Source: Zhengitettix transpicula (lineage: Eukaryota > Arthropoda > Insecta > Orthoptera > Tetrigidae). Taken from it: DNA of 64,000 bases. The DNA lies in the NCBI GenBank assembly GCA_037074705.1, contig CM073590.1, forward strand, positions 206,504,746-206,568,745. Reading direction: 5' to 3'. The translations under genes were made by a program, and so were the position numbers. Of the stretch, positions 36,515 through 46,938 are shown in pieces. Within the stretch, counting starts at the first letter, position 1. The number at the start of each line of letters is the position of its first letter. The notes beneath the pieces were generated by a model. The model did no database searches. It saw nothing but the letters and a program-made list of their open reading frames with translations, and had not been told where the DNA came from.

Positions 36515-36719
36515 ACGGATGTGACGTGATGAGAGCGGACGCCGCCCCAGTGTGACGCGACGGTTGCGTGCGCTGGACGAGGACCTCCGCGAGTCTGAAG
36601 CTCCAGCGCACCTTCGACCAGACAATCCACCGAAGTTGCCTTCCCCAACCCAAAAAGGACTCGACAGCCTACGCTTACACGAGATACGCTTCATCAAATC
36701 GCCATATCAGCGCTCCCAA
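36515..36719 (+). other. Candidate 5' non-coding exon of the octopamine receptor gene
   Basis: The segment is GC-rich (GACGCCGCCCCAG, GGACGAGGACCTCCGCGAG) and is bounded by an acceptor ending GTTCGCAG at 36514 and a donor CCCAA|GTGAGC with the GT at 36720-36721. Its composition contrasts with the flanks and resembles that of the coding exon about 500 bp downstream. One frame is open from 36525 through the donor, but it has no GPCR-like content. I therefore read the segment as 5' UTR; it could instead be an exon of an unrelated gene. Confidence 0.45.
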
Positions 36720-37203
36720 GTGAGCGTAACTCGAAAGTGTATTACGGTTCATACACAAGACAGACTAATGCCTCATGGAATTGAAAGATAAAAATATTAA
36801 TTTTGCAATCGTAATCATGAATCAAACCTTACCATTTTTGATGATGCACGTTTGTCACGTGTAAAATAATTATATTGACTTATAACTTTAAAAAAACTGA
36901 GACTAGGTCAATAATTGTAAGCGACACGCTTCGAACAATTCAAAATGAGATCTTTTGGTTTGATAAGTTCAGGACAGCAAAAATCAAGCATATTGGATTT
37001 CATGTACTTACGATTTGATCGTAGCAATTTCCAGAACAGATAATCCCAGATAATGGAATGTCAATGCAAGTACAATGAAATCGGAAGAGGACGTACTGAA
37101 TTTAGAACGCCAACGGAAGAAGTTATCGTTCGATTGCGGACGTTCAGTTTTAGGAGCTGGAAAAGTTAGACAGTATTTCAATCAGCTCGTGAGTGATTCA
37201 AGC

Positions 37204-37218
37204 ATGAAGACGGCGTGA
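37204..37218 (+). promoter_or_regulatory. Four-codon upstream ORF overlapping the receptor start (TGATG)
   Basis: ATG at 37204 opens MKTA and stops at TGA 37216-37218. The A of that TGA is the first base of the receptor ATG at 37218-37220. If this part is in the mature mRNA, ribosomes would end the short frame exactly on the receptor start, an arrangement that in other systems allows reinitiation or dampens translation. Confidence 0.45.
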
Positions 37219-37469
37219 TGAGCAACGATTCGTGGTGCGCTGAGTACCCGGAGGTGCTGTGGACAGAACCCGCCAACATCGCGACGCTGGGCATCCTGGC
37301 CGTCATCAACGTCATGGTCATCGGCGGCAACTGTCTCGTGGTTGCCGCGGTCTTCATCACGCACAAGCTGCGCTCCGTCACCAACCTCTTCATCGTTTCT
37401 CTGGCAGTGGCAGACTTGCTGGTCGGCGTGGCGGTGCTTCCCTTTAGCGCCGTCTGGGAGGTCTTCAAG
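37218..37469 (+). CDS. Oamb: Alpha1-like octopamine receptor, first coding exon (partial)
   Basis: This exon encodes residues 1-84 of a class A biogenic amine GPCR. The N-terminus is about 20 residues and has a glycosylation sequon at N3 (NDS). TM1 spans about residues 22-47 with GGNCLVV (N38 at position 1.50). Intracellular loop 1 is HKLRSVTN. TM2 spans about 57-79 with LAVADLLVG (D66 at position 2.50) and P75. The exon ends VWEVFK. The blocks VIGGNCLV, KLRSVTN and LAVADLLVG with LPFSA and WEVFK are what I recall for insect OAMB/OA1, which binds octopamine and signals through Gq/calcium. ATG 37218 is the start; the in-frame codon before it is GTG. The donor is TTCAAG|GTAAGT at 37469/37470, phase 0. 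TM3-TM7 are outside the window. The 5' edge of the exon is uncertain (possible acceptor near 37184). Another amine receptor subtype is the main alternative. Confidence 0.85.
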
Positions 37470-40400
37470 GTAAGTCACCTTTAATTTTCTTTAGGCTTGG
37501 GATTTTTATTAATAGAAATATAAAGTATGGTCTTATTCCGAGAACACATTATCTGACGGTAATCGTATGTGGATCTTTAAATACGCAGACCTCTTTTATT
37601 ACTAAAAGGCATAGCAACTTTTTCATGAAGATCAGAACTTGGTGAACGTTTCGTTCGGCCTTCCTTAAAGACACTCTCATGTTCCTCTCCTTCTTCAGCC
37701 ACAGACCACGTGAACAGATAACACGATGGCGTTAGTTAAGTAAGTTTTTATGGAATACCGCCGATAAAGTCTCTAAAATAACTAAATTAAATAATGCATA
37801 GTATCTGAGTAGACTTATTCGTGGAGATAAGAAAATGTTGAATGTTTCTTTCGGCCTTGAAACTACGCAATCTAAATAAAAGCGTCTAAGGTTCTGTGTC
37901 AGAGCAAAACTTTTATGCATTTAAAACACTGATTACTCAAGTGGGAACTGTACGAGCTGTCTGTACTTATGGTGATGACTACTCTTCTGTGAAAAAAACC
38001 AAACACAAATCTGTACTTATTGTGAACTTAATCCTAGAAACACAAGCGAAATGTATGGTACAGTGTACTTGATAAATGGATATATTTAAATGAGCGTCAA
38101 CTATTTATATGGACGTTCTACTATTGGCCTATAGTCAAATTTTATAGTGAGCGACATGGTACTGGCGATTATTGAGGGAAGAGAGGCAAGTCAGAACACA
38201 CTAACAACCAAAATCTAACGAGGTCAAGCTCTAAAGGCTAACTGATCCTGGTCGATGCGAACAAGGCGGAGGTTGGCACCTACTCAGAAAGACACTAAAC
38301 TGGGCCGTGTTTGTTCATTGCTGCAATAATACTACTATTCCAATCTTCATATTCGTACTGCGTGGACTCCTTTTTCAAGTTCATATGGAAGCAATCAAAC
38401 ATGTAAATCAACGGAATAATGCAATCGTTTCAAAATTGCTTGAGTGGAATTTTCTTTTAGTAATATTCAAGTAATATTTTTCATGCATACAAAAAATACA
38501 AATAAAATAAAATAATTCCTCTGCTTGCATTCATAGAGCATCACTTTATTCTATTAAGGCCTATTCTGGGTTACAAATTTAGCGAGGCCGAGTAACATTC
38601 CAAAGAATTAATTCGAGCCCAAAAGAGCCTTTATCGTGTAATGGAATCTCTTATTTCAAGGCCCTTGAGCTTGAATGATCTTTCAGTGAGACATCTGACG
38701 AAGACAAATAGCTGAACCGGATCGACCTAAACTTTCAGACCATTTTTAACGTCAAGAGAAAGTAGTACCAATTTATTCTATTTGTAATGTGAATCCCAAC
38801 ATCATTTACAACGTTGCCATGAAAAATCGATTACAGAATAATAAGAAAAGCGTTCATGGTTATTGAAATGGCATAGTGTCGATTGAATTGAGCTCGCCTT
38901 TATTCTATTGCTACTTGGCGAATTTTAATGTATGAAGTTAACTTCAAATATTAACTCGATACTTAAACGGTTTCCAATTATCTACACTCAACAAGATTCA
39001 TTTATTTCCTGCAGTTTTCCCCATATTGTTCGGCAGTGAATAACTGAATAAGTCAGGCGTCTAGTGGGAAGCAATTATGATATCCATGCGAAAACTTTAT
39101 TTCTACAATTATTGGAAATAAAAAATTCACTTTAGTATGCCACATTCTAGTGTTGATTCGTAATGAGTCCTCTTTTTGTTGTAAATGTGTCTCACAGCTA
39201 CTTGTCACTTGGGAACAACAGCGACCTCCATAACCAGTGTCCGGAATTAAAAGAATATGAAGTTCACCCATGAAATAACATCGTTTTCCAATATCAGTTA
39301 GGCGGAAGAAATTGATCCTATAATGCATTCGAGCTTCGGTTAAATTACTCGCAAGAAATGACTCCGAAAATCAATAACGGTCGTTACTTTGCTGGTTCAC
39401 GGCCTTAATAGGCTAGTATACTTCGTTGTCTATTGAAAAGTGTTGTGAAGGCATTCATTGGATTTAAAGGCCTAAAAACAGTCACAACGGTTTATGTATA
39501 TTTCATGGTAACGTATGGGATTCGTAAACACTTATAAAAGCACTTTATCAAGCCCCTCGTTTCTTGAAGTATATATGCAATACGTTCACGTCCCGAAAAT
39601 ATTTTAATAGTAACGGTTAATAATAAGCTATAATTATATTATCTTAAATAACAAACTGCTTTATATCATATAGTAATTGGTAATTATATTCACGTTCAAG
39701 TCGGAATATACTTGTGTACATTGGGTAATTTTAGTACACTCGGAAAATTTAATGACGGATTTTTTAATTTAAATTGTAGAACATGAAACGAAGAACTAGA
39801 ATATAATGTCGTTGTATCAAGTACATGTCTGGTCAGGCGATAATCTCGTTAAGTCCTTAAATCAATAAAGAAATGTTTCAAATATTCCTCCAAGAATAGA
39901 ATTGATGCAAATATATAATTCAAGAGCTCTCGGAGCATACAATCAGAAGAACCATTGTTTTTGGTCAATACACTGATTAAGGTAATGCAATTTCAATACA
40001 AAGTTGAGGCTCGCACACAAAGGGAATGCCACAATAGCAGTGGCTATATTTTCATCATATAGATCTTAAATAATATAAGCGCAGATATGTGACCATTAAC
40101 ATACTTAAACAGTAACTGATGAGACTATTGATTCGTAATTTCTAAAGCAAATCTATGTTATTGTTCCGAATGACGTGTAAATTTACTGAAAAATTGAAAC
40201 TTATTCATTACAGGATATATATATATATATTAAAATTCAAAATTATATAATAATATATATAACATAATATATAATATAATATAATAATATATAATAATGC
40301 CATCACGTTGCAGCGAAATTATGTTGTATCCAAATTAATGAAAGGAAAAGAAAATTTATAGGATTTTTTGTTGAATTTAAAGAAAATTTTTTAAAGTTAA

Positions 40401-40666
40401 CAAACAAAATATTTATTACGTTTTCGATTTATTTTAAGTTTTGTAAATATTTTTTTAAAAAATGCCACAGGTTTAATGATACTCATAACCTCAGAACCGC
40501 TTCCTGGGCCTCTAATAATGATAGTGATTTCCAATTTAAATCAAAAGAGTTACTAAGGAAATACAAATTAAATTTAACAATAACAAATTTTATAAAAAAC
40601 TGGGGAAATCTGAAGGTAAATTATATTTATATAAAGGCTTACAAAATATAGTTTCTACATACAATT
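37470..40666 (+). other. Start of the downstream intron, AT-rich, nothing bounded
   Basis: It begins GTAAGTCACC at the donor. No GC-rich coding exon or TM3-like frame was found in this part. Simple TA-rich sequence occupies about 40215-40297. Confidence 0.6.
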
Positions 40667-40931
40667 TTATTTAGAGCTGCTCTGGTTCCATATTGTGCAC
40701 TCCACAATTATTTAATTAACAGACCGTAACTCTGATTACTATAACGTTTCACATCACTAAATTCCGGTGCCTCTCTAACAACTATTCACAAACTTTACGT
40801 CACACTATTTTTTAGATTGGTTAAAGTCCCAAGACATGCTTCAAAATATTATCGTTTGCACTCCAAACCATACTCGTATTCCATGACCAACACACTCTTG
40901 CGCCATTACCACACTGGTGAGGCTCCAAAAA
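40667..40931 (+). repeat. Dispersed repeat, copy 1 (inverted relative to 42724-42957)
   Basis: 265 bp align as reverse complement with 42724-42957. Shared blocks include TTTAGAGCTGCTCTGG, TTAATTAACAGACCGTAACT, TAACGTTTCACATCA, TTCCGGTGCCTCTCTAACAA and TTGCGCCATTACCACACTG. Copy 1 has extra short insertions (for example CATACTCGTATTCCATG). The element type is unknown. Confidence 0.85.
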
Positions 40932-41090
40932 CACTCTGGCCGTTTCCGCCATTACATACGCTCTTCCGACAATAATCGCGTATAAAACCTTTTCAGTCTC
41001 TGCATTCGTGCACCAAACAATGCTCTGGCCTCATAATAATACCAAAGAAAAGTTATTAAATAAAACTTACATTACACATTGTTAATCTCT

Positions 41091-41094
<4 letters not shown>
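40932..41094. other. Short spacer
   Basis: Nothing recognised. Confidence 0.4.
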
Positions 41095-41121
<27 letters not shown>

Positions 41122-41126
<5 letters not shown>

Positions 41127-41556
41127 AATATTCTACTTTTAAAATTTAACAAATTAAATTAAATTTGCCCCCACGTTTGGCGCCAAATTGTAATAACCAA
41201 CTTGAAATTATTTAATTAATGAAATTTTCTCCACGTTCGGACAATGTTGTTAGATAAACATTTCCTTATCTTATATTATGTCAACAAAAAACTGTTTTCA
41301 TCGTTCCTTTCGGGTCCTGTTCCGATGTCCGTCAGACATTAGATCTAAGAGCCGCTAAAGACCCCCAAATTAAAAATATTTCTCCCATTTGTGAGCCTTT
41401 TCCCGCTTTCAATCATCTTTTTTTATACGAGCCACCCAAGATCCCCAGTCTGAGTTCGTAAACAGATTTTAAATAATGGCCGTCCACCTGTAGTGTGTGC
41501 CGTAAAGCAAATATGATGAAATATATGCCAAATAATGGCCTTCTTAACTAGGTATT
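41122..41556 (-). mobile_element. Miniature LTR element with tRNA-Lys-type primer binding site
   Basis: The block lies between (TA)n tracts at 41095-41121 and 41557-41595. It starts TGTAATATTC and ends GGTATTACA, perfect TGTAATA / TATTACA ends. Read on the minus strand, an LTR of about 370 bp running TGTAATACC ... GGTTATTACA is followed within 3 nt by TGGCGCCAAACGTGGGG, close to the primer binding site that pairs with tRNA-Lys in many retroelements. After some 60 nt of AT-rich interior, GAATATTACA looks like the end of a second LTR. There is no gag or pol, so it is a deletion derivative or TRIM-like element. Confidence 0.6.

Positions 41557-41595
<39 letters not shown>
41557..41595. repeat. 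(TA)n microsatellite
   Basis: About 38 bp of TA repeat beside the LTR-like element. A partner tract is at 41095-41121. Confidence 0.93.
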
Positions 41596-41598
<3 letters not shown>

Positions 41599-41969
41599 CA
41601 TTATGAAATATCTCCCTCCTTCAAAAACACGTATTTTGAAAATACTGAAATGATTCCACGATCCGTTCGTCACTAAACAGAAAGTAAAGCATTCAAACTA
41701 AACAAACAGAATACCCATAGAAGAATTCCCAAAAATATGTAAATCACATTAATAACTTTCCAACAAATTAAGATACAATAATAATAATAATACGTTTTTA
41801 GCTCATCAAAGATATGAAATCTGTTGAACAAATCAAGAATAATTAAAATCTTGATGAAACTCTAGCATAAAGTTAAAATTATACATTTTTTAGTTATTCT
41901 ATAAATATTAAAAAATGCATTGTTCTTGATGAGGAAATTTAATTTTGGAGCTTGGTTTAATGAAACTGC
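41596..41969. other. AT-rich spacer
   Basis: Contains a short AATAAT run at about 41778-41791. No gene. Confidence 0.4.
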
Positions 41970-42625
41970 AAGGGTTGTCCCAGAAGTACTCGAACTGACA
42001 AACCAAACATAAAAATAACTTTATTTTTCAACGTAATCTCCTTTTAGATCGATGCTCTTTTACCATTGATTGACGATAACACGTTTAATGTGAGAATCAT
42101 CGAGCTCCTCAAAATATCCATCAACCGCATACTGCAATACTTAATTTTTTTGAAACTTTTTTCAATGAGCCATTTTTTCAGTTTGGATAGAGAATATAAT
42201 CCGATGGAGCTAAATCTGGTGAATAGGGTGCGTGAGAAAGCAATTAGAACTCATTGATTTGGCAATCGCTATAATGAATGTGTGAATGGTATATTGTCAT
42301 GATGAAAAAACTTTCTTTTTTGGCAAATGTGGACTTTTTATCTCGATTTCATCACTCAAACGTTGTAATAAGTTCGCATAATACTCGTCGTTGATTGATT
42401 TTCCTTTTTGAAGATAATAACATTATTCCACGCGGATCGCAATAAATCGGACGCCGTGGCCTCAGCAGCAGATAGAAATGTATTCGCCTTCTTTGGAGGC
42501 GATTCTTCCCCGTTTCAGTCCTTTGTTTTGACTGTTCCTTCGTCTCAGTTATGAAGTGATGGCCCGATGTTTCATTGGAGGTTAATAATCGTCGCGAAAA
42601 CTCTACTTTATTGCTGTGAAACATT
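41970..42625 (-). pseudogene. Old mariner transposase relic
   Basis: On the minus strand, in several frames, mariner landmarks appear in order: HSNKVEFSRRLL, an ETKEQSKQ block, the LLSSKRKINQRR region where intact elements have the INxEYYAxLLxRL block, a PHLPKK-like block, HHDN-like residues near 42290, and at the far left KSIDLKGDYVEK then a stop near 42015. A terminal-repeat-like AGGGTTGTCCCAGAAGTACT is at 41971-41990. It is a different family from the 7353 and 47625 copies, with many stops and frameshifts. Confidence 0.7.
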
Positions 42626-42723
42626 CGCCTAACACTGAATTGAAACTTCCTCACGGCCCAGTTTTCGTTCAAAAGTAACCAAACGCGGCACCCATCTTGC
42701 TGACAGCTCTCTCTTGTCCAAAT

Positions 42724-42957
42724 TTTTGGAGCCTCAGCAGTGTGGTAATGGCGCAAGAGTGTGTTGGTTTGTAGTGCAAACGATAATGTTTTGAAGCTTG
42801 TCAATCTAAAAAAATAGTGCGACGTAAAGTTTGATAACAGTTGTTAGAGAGGCACCGGAATTTTATGATGTGAAACGTTATAGTAATCAGAGTTATGGCC
42901 TGTTAATTAAATAACTGTGGAGTGGAGTGTACAATACCAGAGCAGCTCTAAATAAAT
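42724..42957 (-). repeat. Dispersed repeat, copy 2 (inverted partner of 40667-40931)
   Basis: 234 bp, reverse complement of copy 1 with small deletions. It borders the mariner relic. An unrecognised minus-strand open frame of 150 codons at 42352-42804 crosses both the relic and this repeat and is a chance fusion. Confidence 0.85.
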
Positions 42958-43837
42958 ATGCGAAGTGCAGAATTTTTATGATGCAGTCGACGGTCATCCA
43001 ATATCCCTTTGTTGATTTTCGTTATCATTTCGTCTTGGCAGATCGAACGGTGTCGTTTAAACACTGTCACCCAATATTTTATTGTTGTTAATGAAGCAGC
43101 AGAGTAAAATATAGCTCAACGTTAATATTCTTAGGACTGACCTTTCAAATGAAAGTATTGTATCACATAACTATTACCAATTTTTTCCATGTTAAAAAAA
43201 CTACTGATCGCGTTCACTATTGATGACTCCAACAAACACAAAACAATTTTTCGTTCTCAAAATGAAGCTTTATAAGTTTGGTACTATACACCACTTCTGT
43301 GTTAAACAACAACCCGTCAACTACACGTCGGGTCAGGTACTTCTGCCACTACCCTCGTATATTGACTGTTGCTTTCAAACTATTCCTATAACCATGATAA
43401 GGATGCATAAAACCGAGATAATAGCTTATCATCGATTACGCTGAAACAAATTGTTAACAGTCTTAAATTTTTCGTGCTCTATTGATTGCTTTCTTAACTG
43501 ATGGAACGAATATAAATTTTAATATCATCAGTCGTCATATGTCACCTCTATCACACAGTATAAACCCACTCTATTAGTCGAGAATTTCGCCTTCTTCATC
43601 CAAATAGAAATAGCGATATTTATATTATAAATGGGGTTAGGACATTTTCTAGCCAGATAACATCTGTAAAACAAGCTTCAGACGAATATACTAAGGACCA
43701 ACATTTATATTCATGACTTATTAATTCTACAGTGCAGAGAGATGTGTGTTTCTTTTACACGTCTGTAAATAACAAAAAGCAAGTATCCGAATTTTAAATT
43801 CATATATTAATATTTCTTAAATAATTACATTTAGATT
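42958..43837. other. AT-rich intronic DNA
   Basis: A 74-codon open frame at 43220-43444 is not recognised. No bounded repeat. Confidence 0.4.
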
Positions 43838-44395
43838 TTTTGGGGGAGTAGACAGGCTATGTATAGGATAATCCACGTAGTGGCAACTCCCCTCTTATAG
43901 CATAGGAAAGGGATTTGAATGGGGGGATGTGGAACGGTAGAGGAAGGTAGCCAAGGGTTAATTAGGGCCCCCGGGCTTTATTTTAAGGATCCTACCCGGC
44001 ATTTGCCTAAAGAAATGCAGGACAAACCCTAGAAAACCTGCATCAGGTAGGTCGGGCATTGGGTACTTGTCCCACACCCTTCCGATAGCGGGAGAGGAGT
44101 TTTCTGTGGGGACGCAGCATTCCCTTCTCCGTGCCTCGACCAGTTTAGGAGGCAGCTGGCCGACTGTTCCGATGGGAACAGCGAACAACTCTTACCGTAT
44201 GCCCAAGGTCTGTGACCCCGGAACATACACCTTTCAAAACAGGCCGAGGTGCCTCGGCTTGTGGGAACCTTAGTTCAAAAACGGAGAGGAAAAGGCATCC
44301 CCAAAGGTAGCCCCTTCGTATCTCTACTACGAGGTTCTGCCTGCGAGAGAACATCCCTCGCAGGTACTGCCTGCGAGAGAATCATCCTCGCAGAC
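43838..44395 (-). mobile_element. Poly(A) retroposon, subfamily B, longest copy
   Basis: T run, then GGGGGAGTAGACAGGCTATG, through all family landmarks (AGGATCCTACCCGGCATTTG, CCTGCATCAGGTAGGTCGGG, TTTAGGAGGCAGCTGGCC, GGTGCCTCGGCTTGTGGG), to AAAGGTAGCCCC and two repeats of a CTGCCTGCGAGAGAA-type block at the 5' end. It measures about 558 bp. Open frames occur on both strands but their equal openness argues against coding. No clear target duplication. Confidence 0.85.
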
Positions 44396-45220
44396 GATCA
44401 GGCAATATAATATTCTATCCTTTAATTGCACACAAATGCTTGAAAGAGACAGCTGACGTCTGACCTGAATTTCATATCGCTGTGGAGAACTAAGTTAAAA
44501 TATAAATTAAAGTAAAACCACGTCGTATACGTGCTGATATGAATGGTGCCTATTCTGTTGTTTCTATGAGGTGCTGGGACATGAATCTAGGTTAGCAGAT
44601 TGGCATCTGGCGTTGATCTCCTAAACGGTCGTTGGGAAGATATGGACCGTGCACTAATGGTACAGTGGGTATTGCGCGTGAGGATGTGTGGAATGCCAAA
44701 CTGTGACCCTGCTGCTGCTCGAAACACGCCTGAAGAGTCCGGTTTGGTTTTATTCTCGCTATCAGACAGCGGATAATTTTTAAAATGAATAGGCGTCAAT
44801 CGGAAAACCCCGTCTCATGACACGCAAATTACGTGAACGTTTTCCAACACGATCTCTATCGGATAGTGCATAAATTAAAGGATAAACAAGCATAAACTTT
44901 GCAAAGCTAATAAGTTACAACAATTTTTTATGGTAATGAGGAATTGCTTGTATTCAGACGTTACATATTACTATAAGGCAGGTTATTTATTAGTATTTAA
45001 TTTCCAATCAGACATAGAAAATATTATTTATTTGTTATATTTCGTGGGTTTTCTGCGACATTCAATATATGTGAGAACTGAGAAATGCGATGTAAATCGC
45101 AGATTTTTTATGTATAGACATTTGTTGGTGGGAAAATATTATTTAACAGAAATCCTACGAGTACATGCATTCATTCATAATAGTTATATATAAATAAATA
45201 TGCGTATAATATTAAGCTAC
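44396..45220. other. Intronic DNA with unrecognised open frames
   Basis: A minus-strand frame at 44587-44799 and a plus-strand frame at 44930-45193 show no known family. Confidence 0.4.
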
Positions 45221-45395
45221 TATCTGGGTGCCCGGTGTTGCCCGAGTGTCATAATTAAACTCAGCGACATCCATAACCATGGATTTGACTCCAATCTCGG
45301 TTGACTTTACATTATTTTTCTGCAACGGCGCTCCACCTCCACCCCTAAATGTGCTCCCCTCCCATGCCGAAAGGGGTTTCAATTATACATAAAAT
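45221..45395 (-). mobile_element. Helitron-like 3' end fragment
   Basis: Read on the minus strand it matches 31921-32073: GGCATGGGAGGGGAGCACAT, a TTGGAGTC block and GGTTATGGATGTCGCTGAGT, then CTCGGGCAACACCGGGCACC and a GATAG|T end (CTAG in the intact element). Only the 3' part is present. Confidence 0.7.
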
Positions 45396-46186
45396 TATCT
45401 GGAGAAACGCTATCTATCACATTCGTAGTCGTGTCTTACCACACGGTGTTTTTTTTTCAGTTCAAAAGGAACACGTGTACGTACTTTGGTCAATATCTGT
45501 AGATTTTTATGCGGAACAAACATATATACATACACACACAAATATTCTATTTTATTTATTAGATTTAATAAAGAAATAAAGTGTTAATTCACTAAATTTT
45601 CATTTCTTTTTCTCTCATTTATACCATTAATACTTACTTACTTTGCTTTAATACATCATTTATTATCAATTAACAATCTGTCAATACTTAACACGTAAAT
45701 AGTATCGCAACTTCAGTTCTTGGTCCGACTCTCACTTTGTTATATGTGAAATATTTAACACAGTGCTACACTTTTTAAATTTTAAGTCATCATTAAGAAG
45801 CTCATATGAATTTAGCAATTCATTACGATCGAGACAAAAATATATTTAAATTACGTAAAGTATATACGTAAAATTTAAGTTTTTTTGAAAAACAGATTTT
45901 AATATATAATTAATAATGCTGAAATGGGGAGAGAAAATCCAAGGTACACGATATAATTTAACCTGAATATGGTAAAACAAATTTTAAATAGATGCAATTT
46001 TATCCATAATAATTAATTAAAAGATAATTAATCAAAAATAAGTTTAATTTTATTGCTCATATGTGTTATAGTTTAACGCTTAAGTATAAGGTTGTGATGG
46101 TTTTAAATAAACATTCACTATGCAAGGATATTTACTTTGTATTCTCTCTATCAAAATTAAATAACAAAATGAAAAAAAAATTACGT
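45396..46186. other. AT-rich intronic DNA
   Basis: An ACAC/TATAC-type short run is at about 45525-45540. No gene. Confidence 0.4.
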
Positions 46187-46938
46187 CTGTTATGAAAATT
46201 CATAATAAGAAAGATAGCCAAATACAGACAAAAGAAATGATGATATAAATACCACAACTGGAAACCTTGTTCTTTTCTTCAGGTGCTAAGAAAACTTAAA
46301 ATCAAAAGCCTCGAGCGACACAACTACACAAGTCATTTAGCAAAACTCAATGTTTCAGAGATCTCTCCATATAGCAGCATTATTCTATTTTAAAATCAGC
46401 GTTTCAATAAAACTTAAATTTTACGTACAACCTATAATTTTTTTTTAAATATATTTTCGTGTCGATTGTAACGTGCTATATAGATATGTGGCTTTTGAGT
46501 TTTGTCAAGTGACTTGTGCAGAAGTGCTGTTCTATGATATTATGTTTTTTTTTCGTTTTTGTTTTAATAATGATATATAGAAATATATATTCTGACTATT
46601 GTGAAAACTAATAAATAAATAAACATCAGCCAATTTTAAGTAGGAAAGAAGAATTTCTTAATGTAAAATTAAACAACGTTTCGACGCTTATTTTGCGTTC
46701 TCATCAGGGAAGTTTTAAAAAAAATTATAGTCAAGGTCGAAAAATAAGCGACTAAACGTTGTTTAATTTTATATTAATAAAATAATTTTTTTCTGACTTA
46801 AAATTGTCTGATGTTTATTTATTTATTTTTTAGTTTTCTTAGCACCTGAAGAAAGTAACACTGCTTGCTGAAACGTTATGTGGTATTTATATCATCACTT
46901 CTTTTGTCTGTATTTGGCTGTTTTTCTTAGTATTAAAA
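46187..46938. mobile_element. Foldback element, family F1, copy d, with F2 nested inside
   Basis: The left arm (46187-46294) and right arm (46830-46938) are inverted copies carrying the F1 signature (ACAGACAAAAGAAATGATGA, TATAAATACCAC, TTTTCTTCAGGTGCTAAGAA). The interior holds F2 copy b at 46611-46830 adjoining the right arm. Right arm, plus strand: CTGAAGA 46846-46852, 17 nt containing AGTAA-CACTGC-TTGCT, then GAAAC 46870-46874. The left arm lacks GAAACG at the same site. Confidence 0.8.
46611..46830. mobile_element. Foldback element, family F2, copy b
   Basis: Ends ATAAATAAATAAACATCAG and CTGATGTTTATTTATTTAT; arms contain TAATGTAAAATTAAACAACG and its inverse. Minus strand: CTGATGA (46707-46701), the 18-nt spacer GAACGCAAAATAAGCGTC, then GAAA (46682-46679). 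The spacer folds into a 5 bp stem with one bulged A. Confidence 0.8.

Noticed and set aside
37178..37478. Two minus-strand open frames and one alternative plus-strand frame opposite the receptor exon
   Set aside because: They are shadows of the GC-rich receptor exon in other frames. Only the plus frame from 37218 shows TM segments and GPCR motifs.
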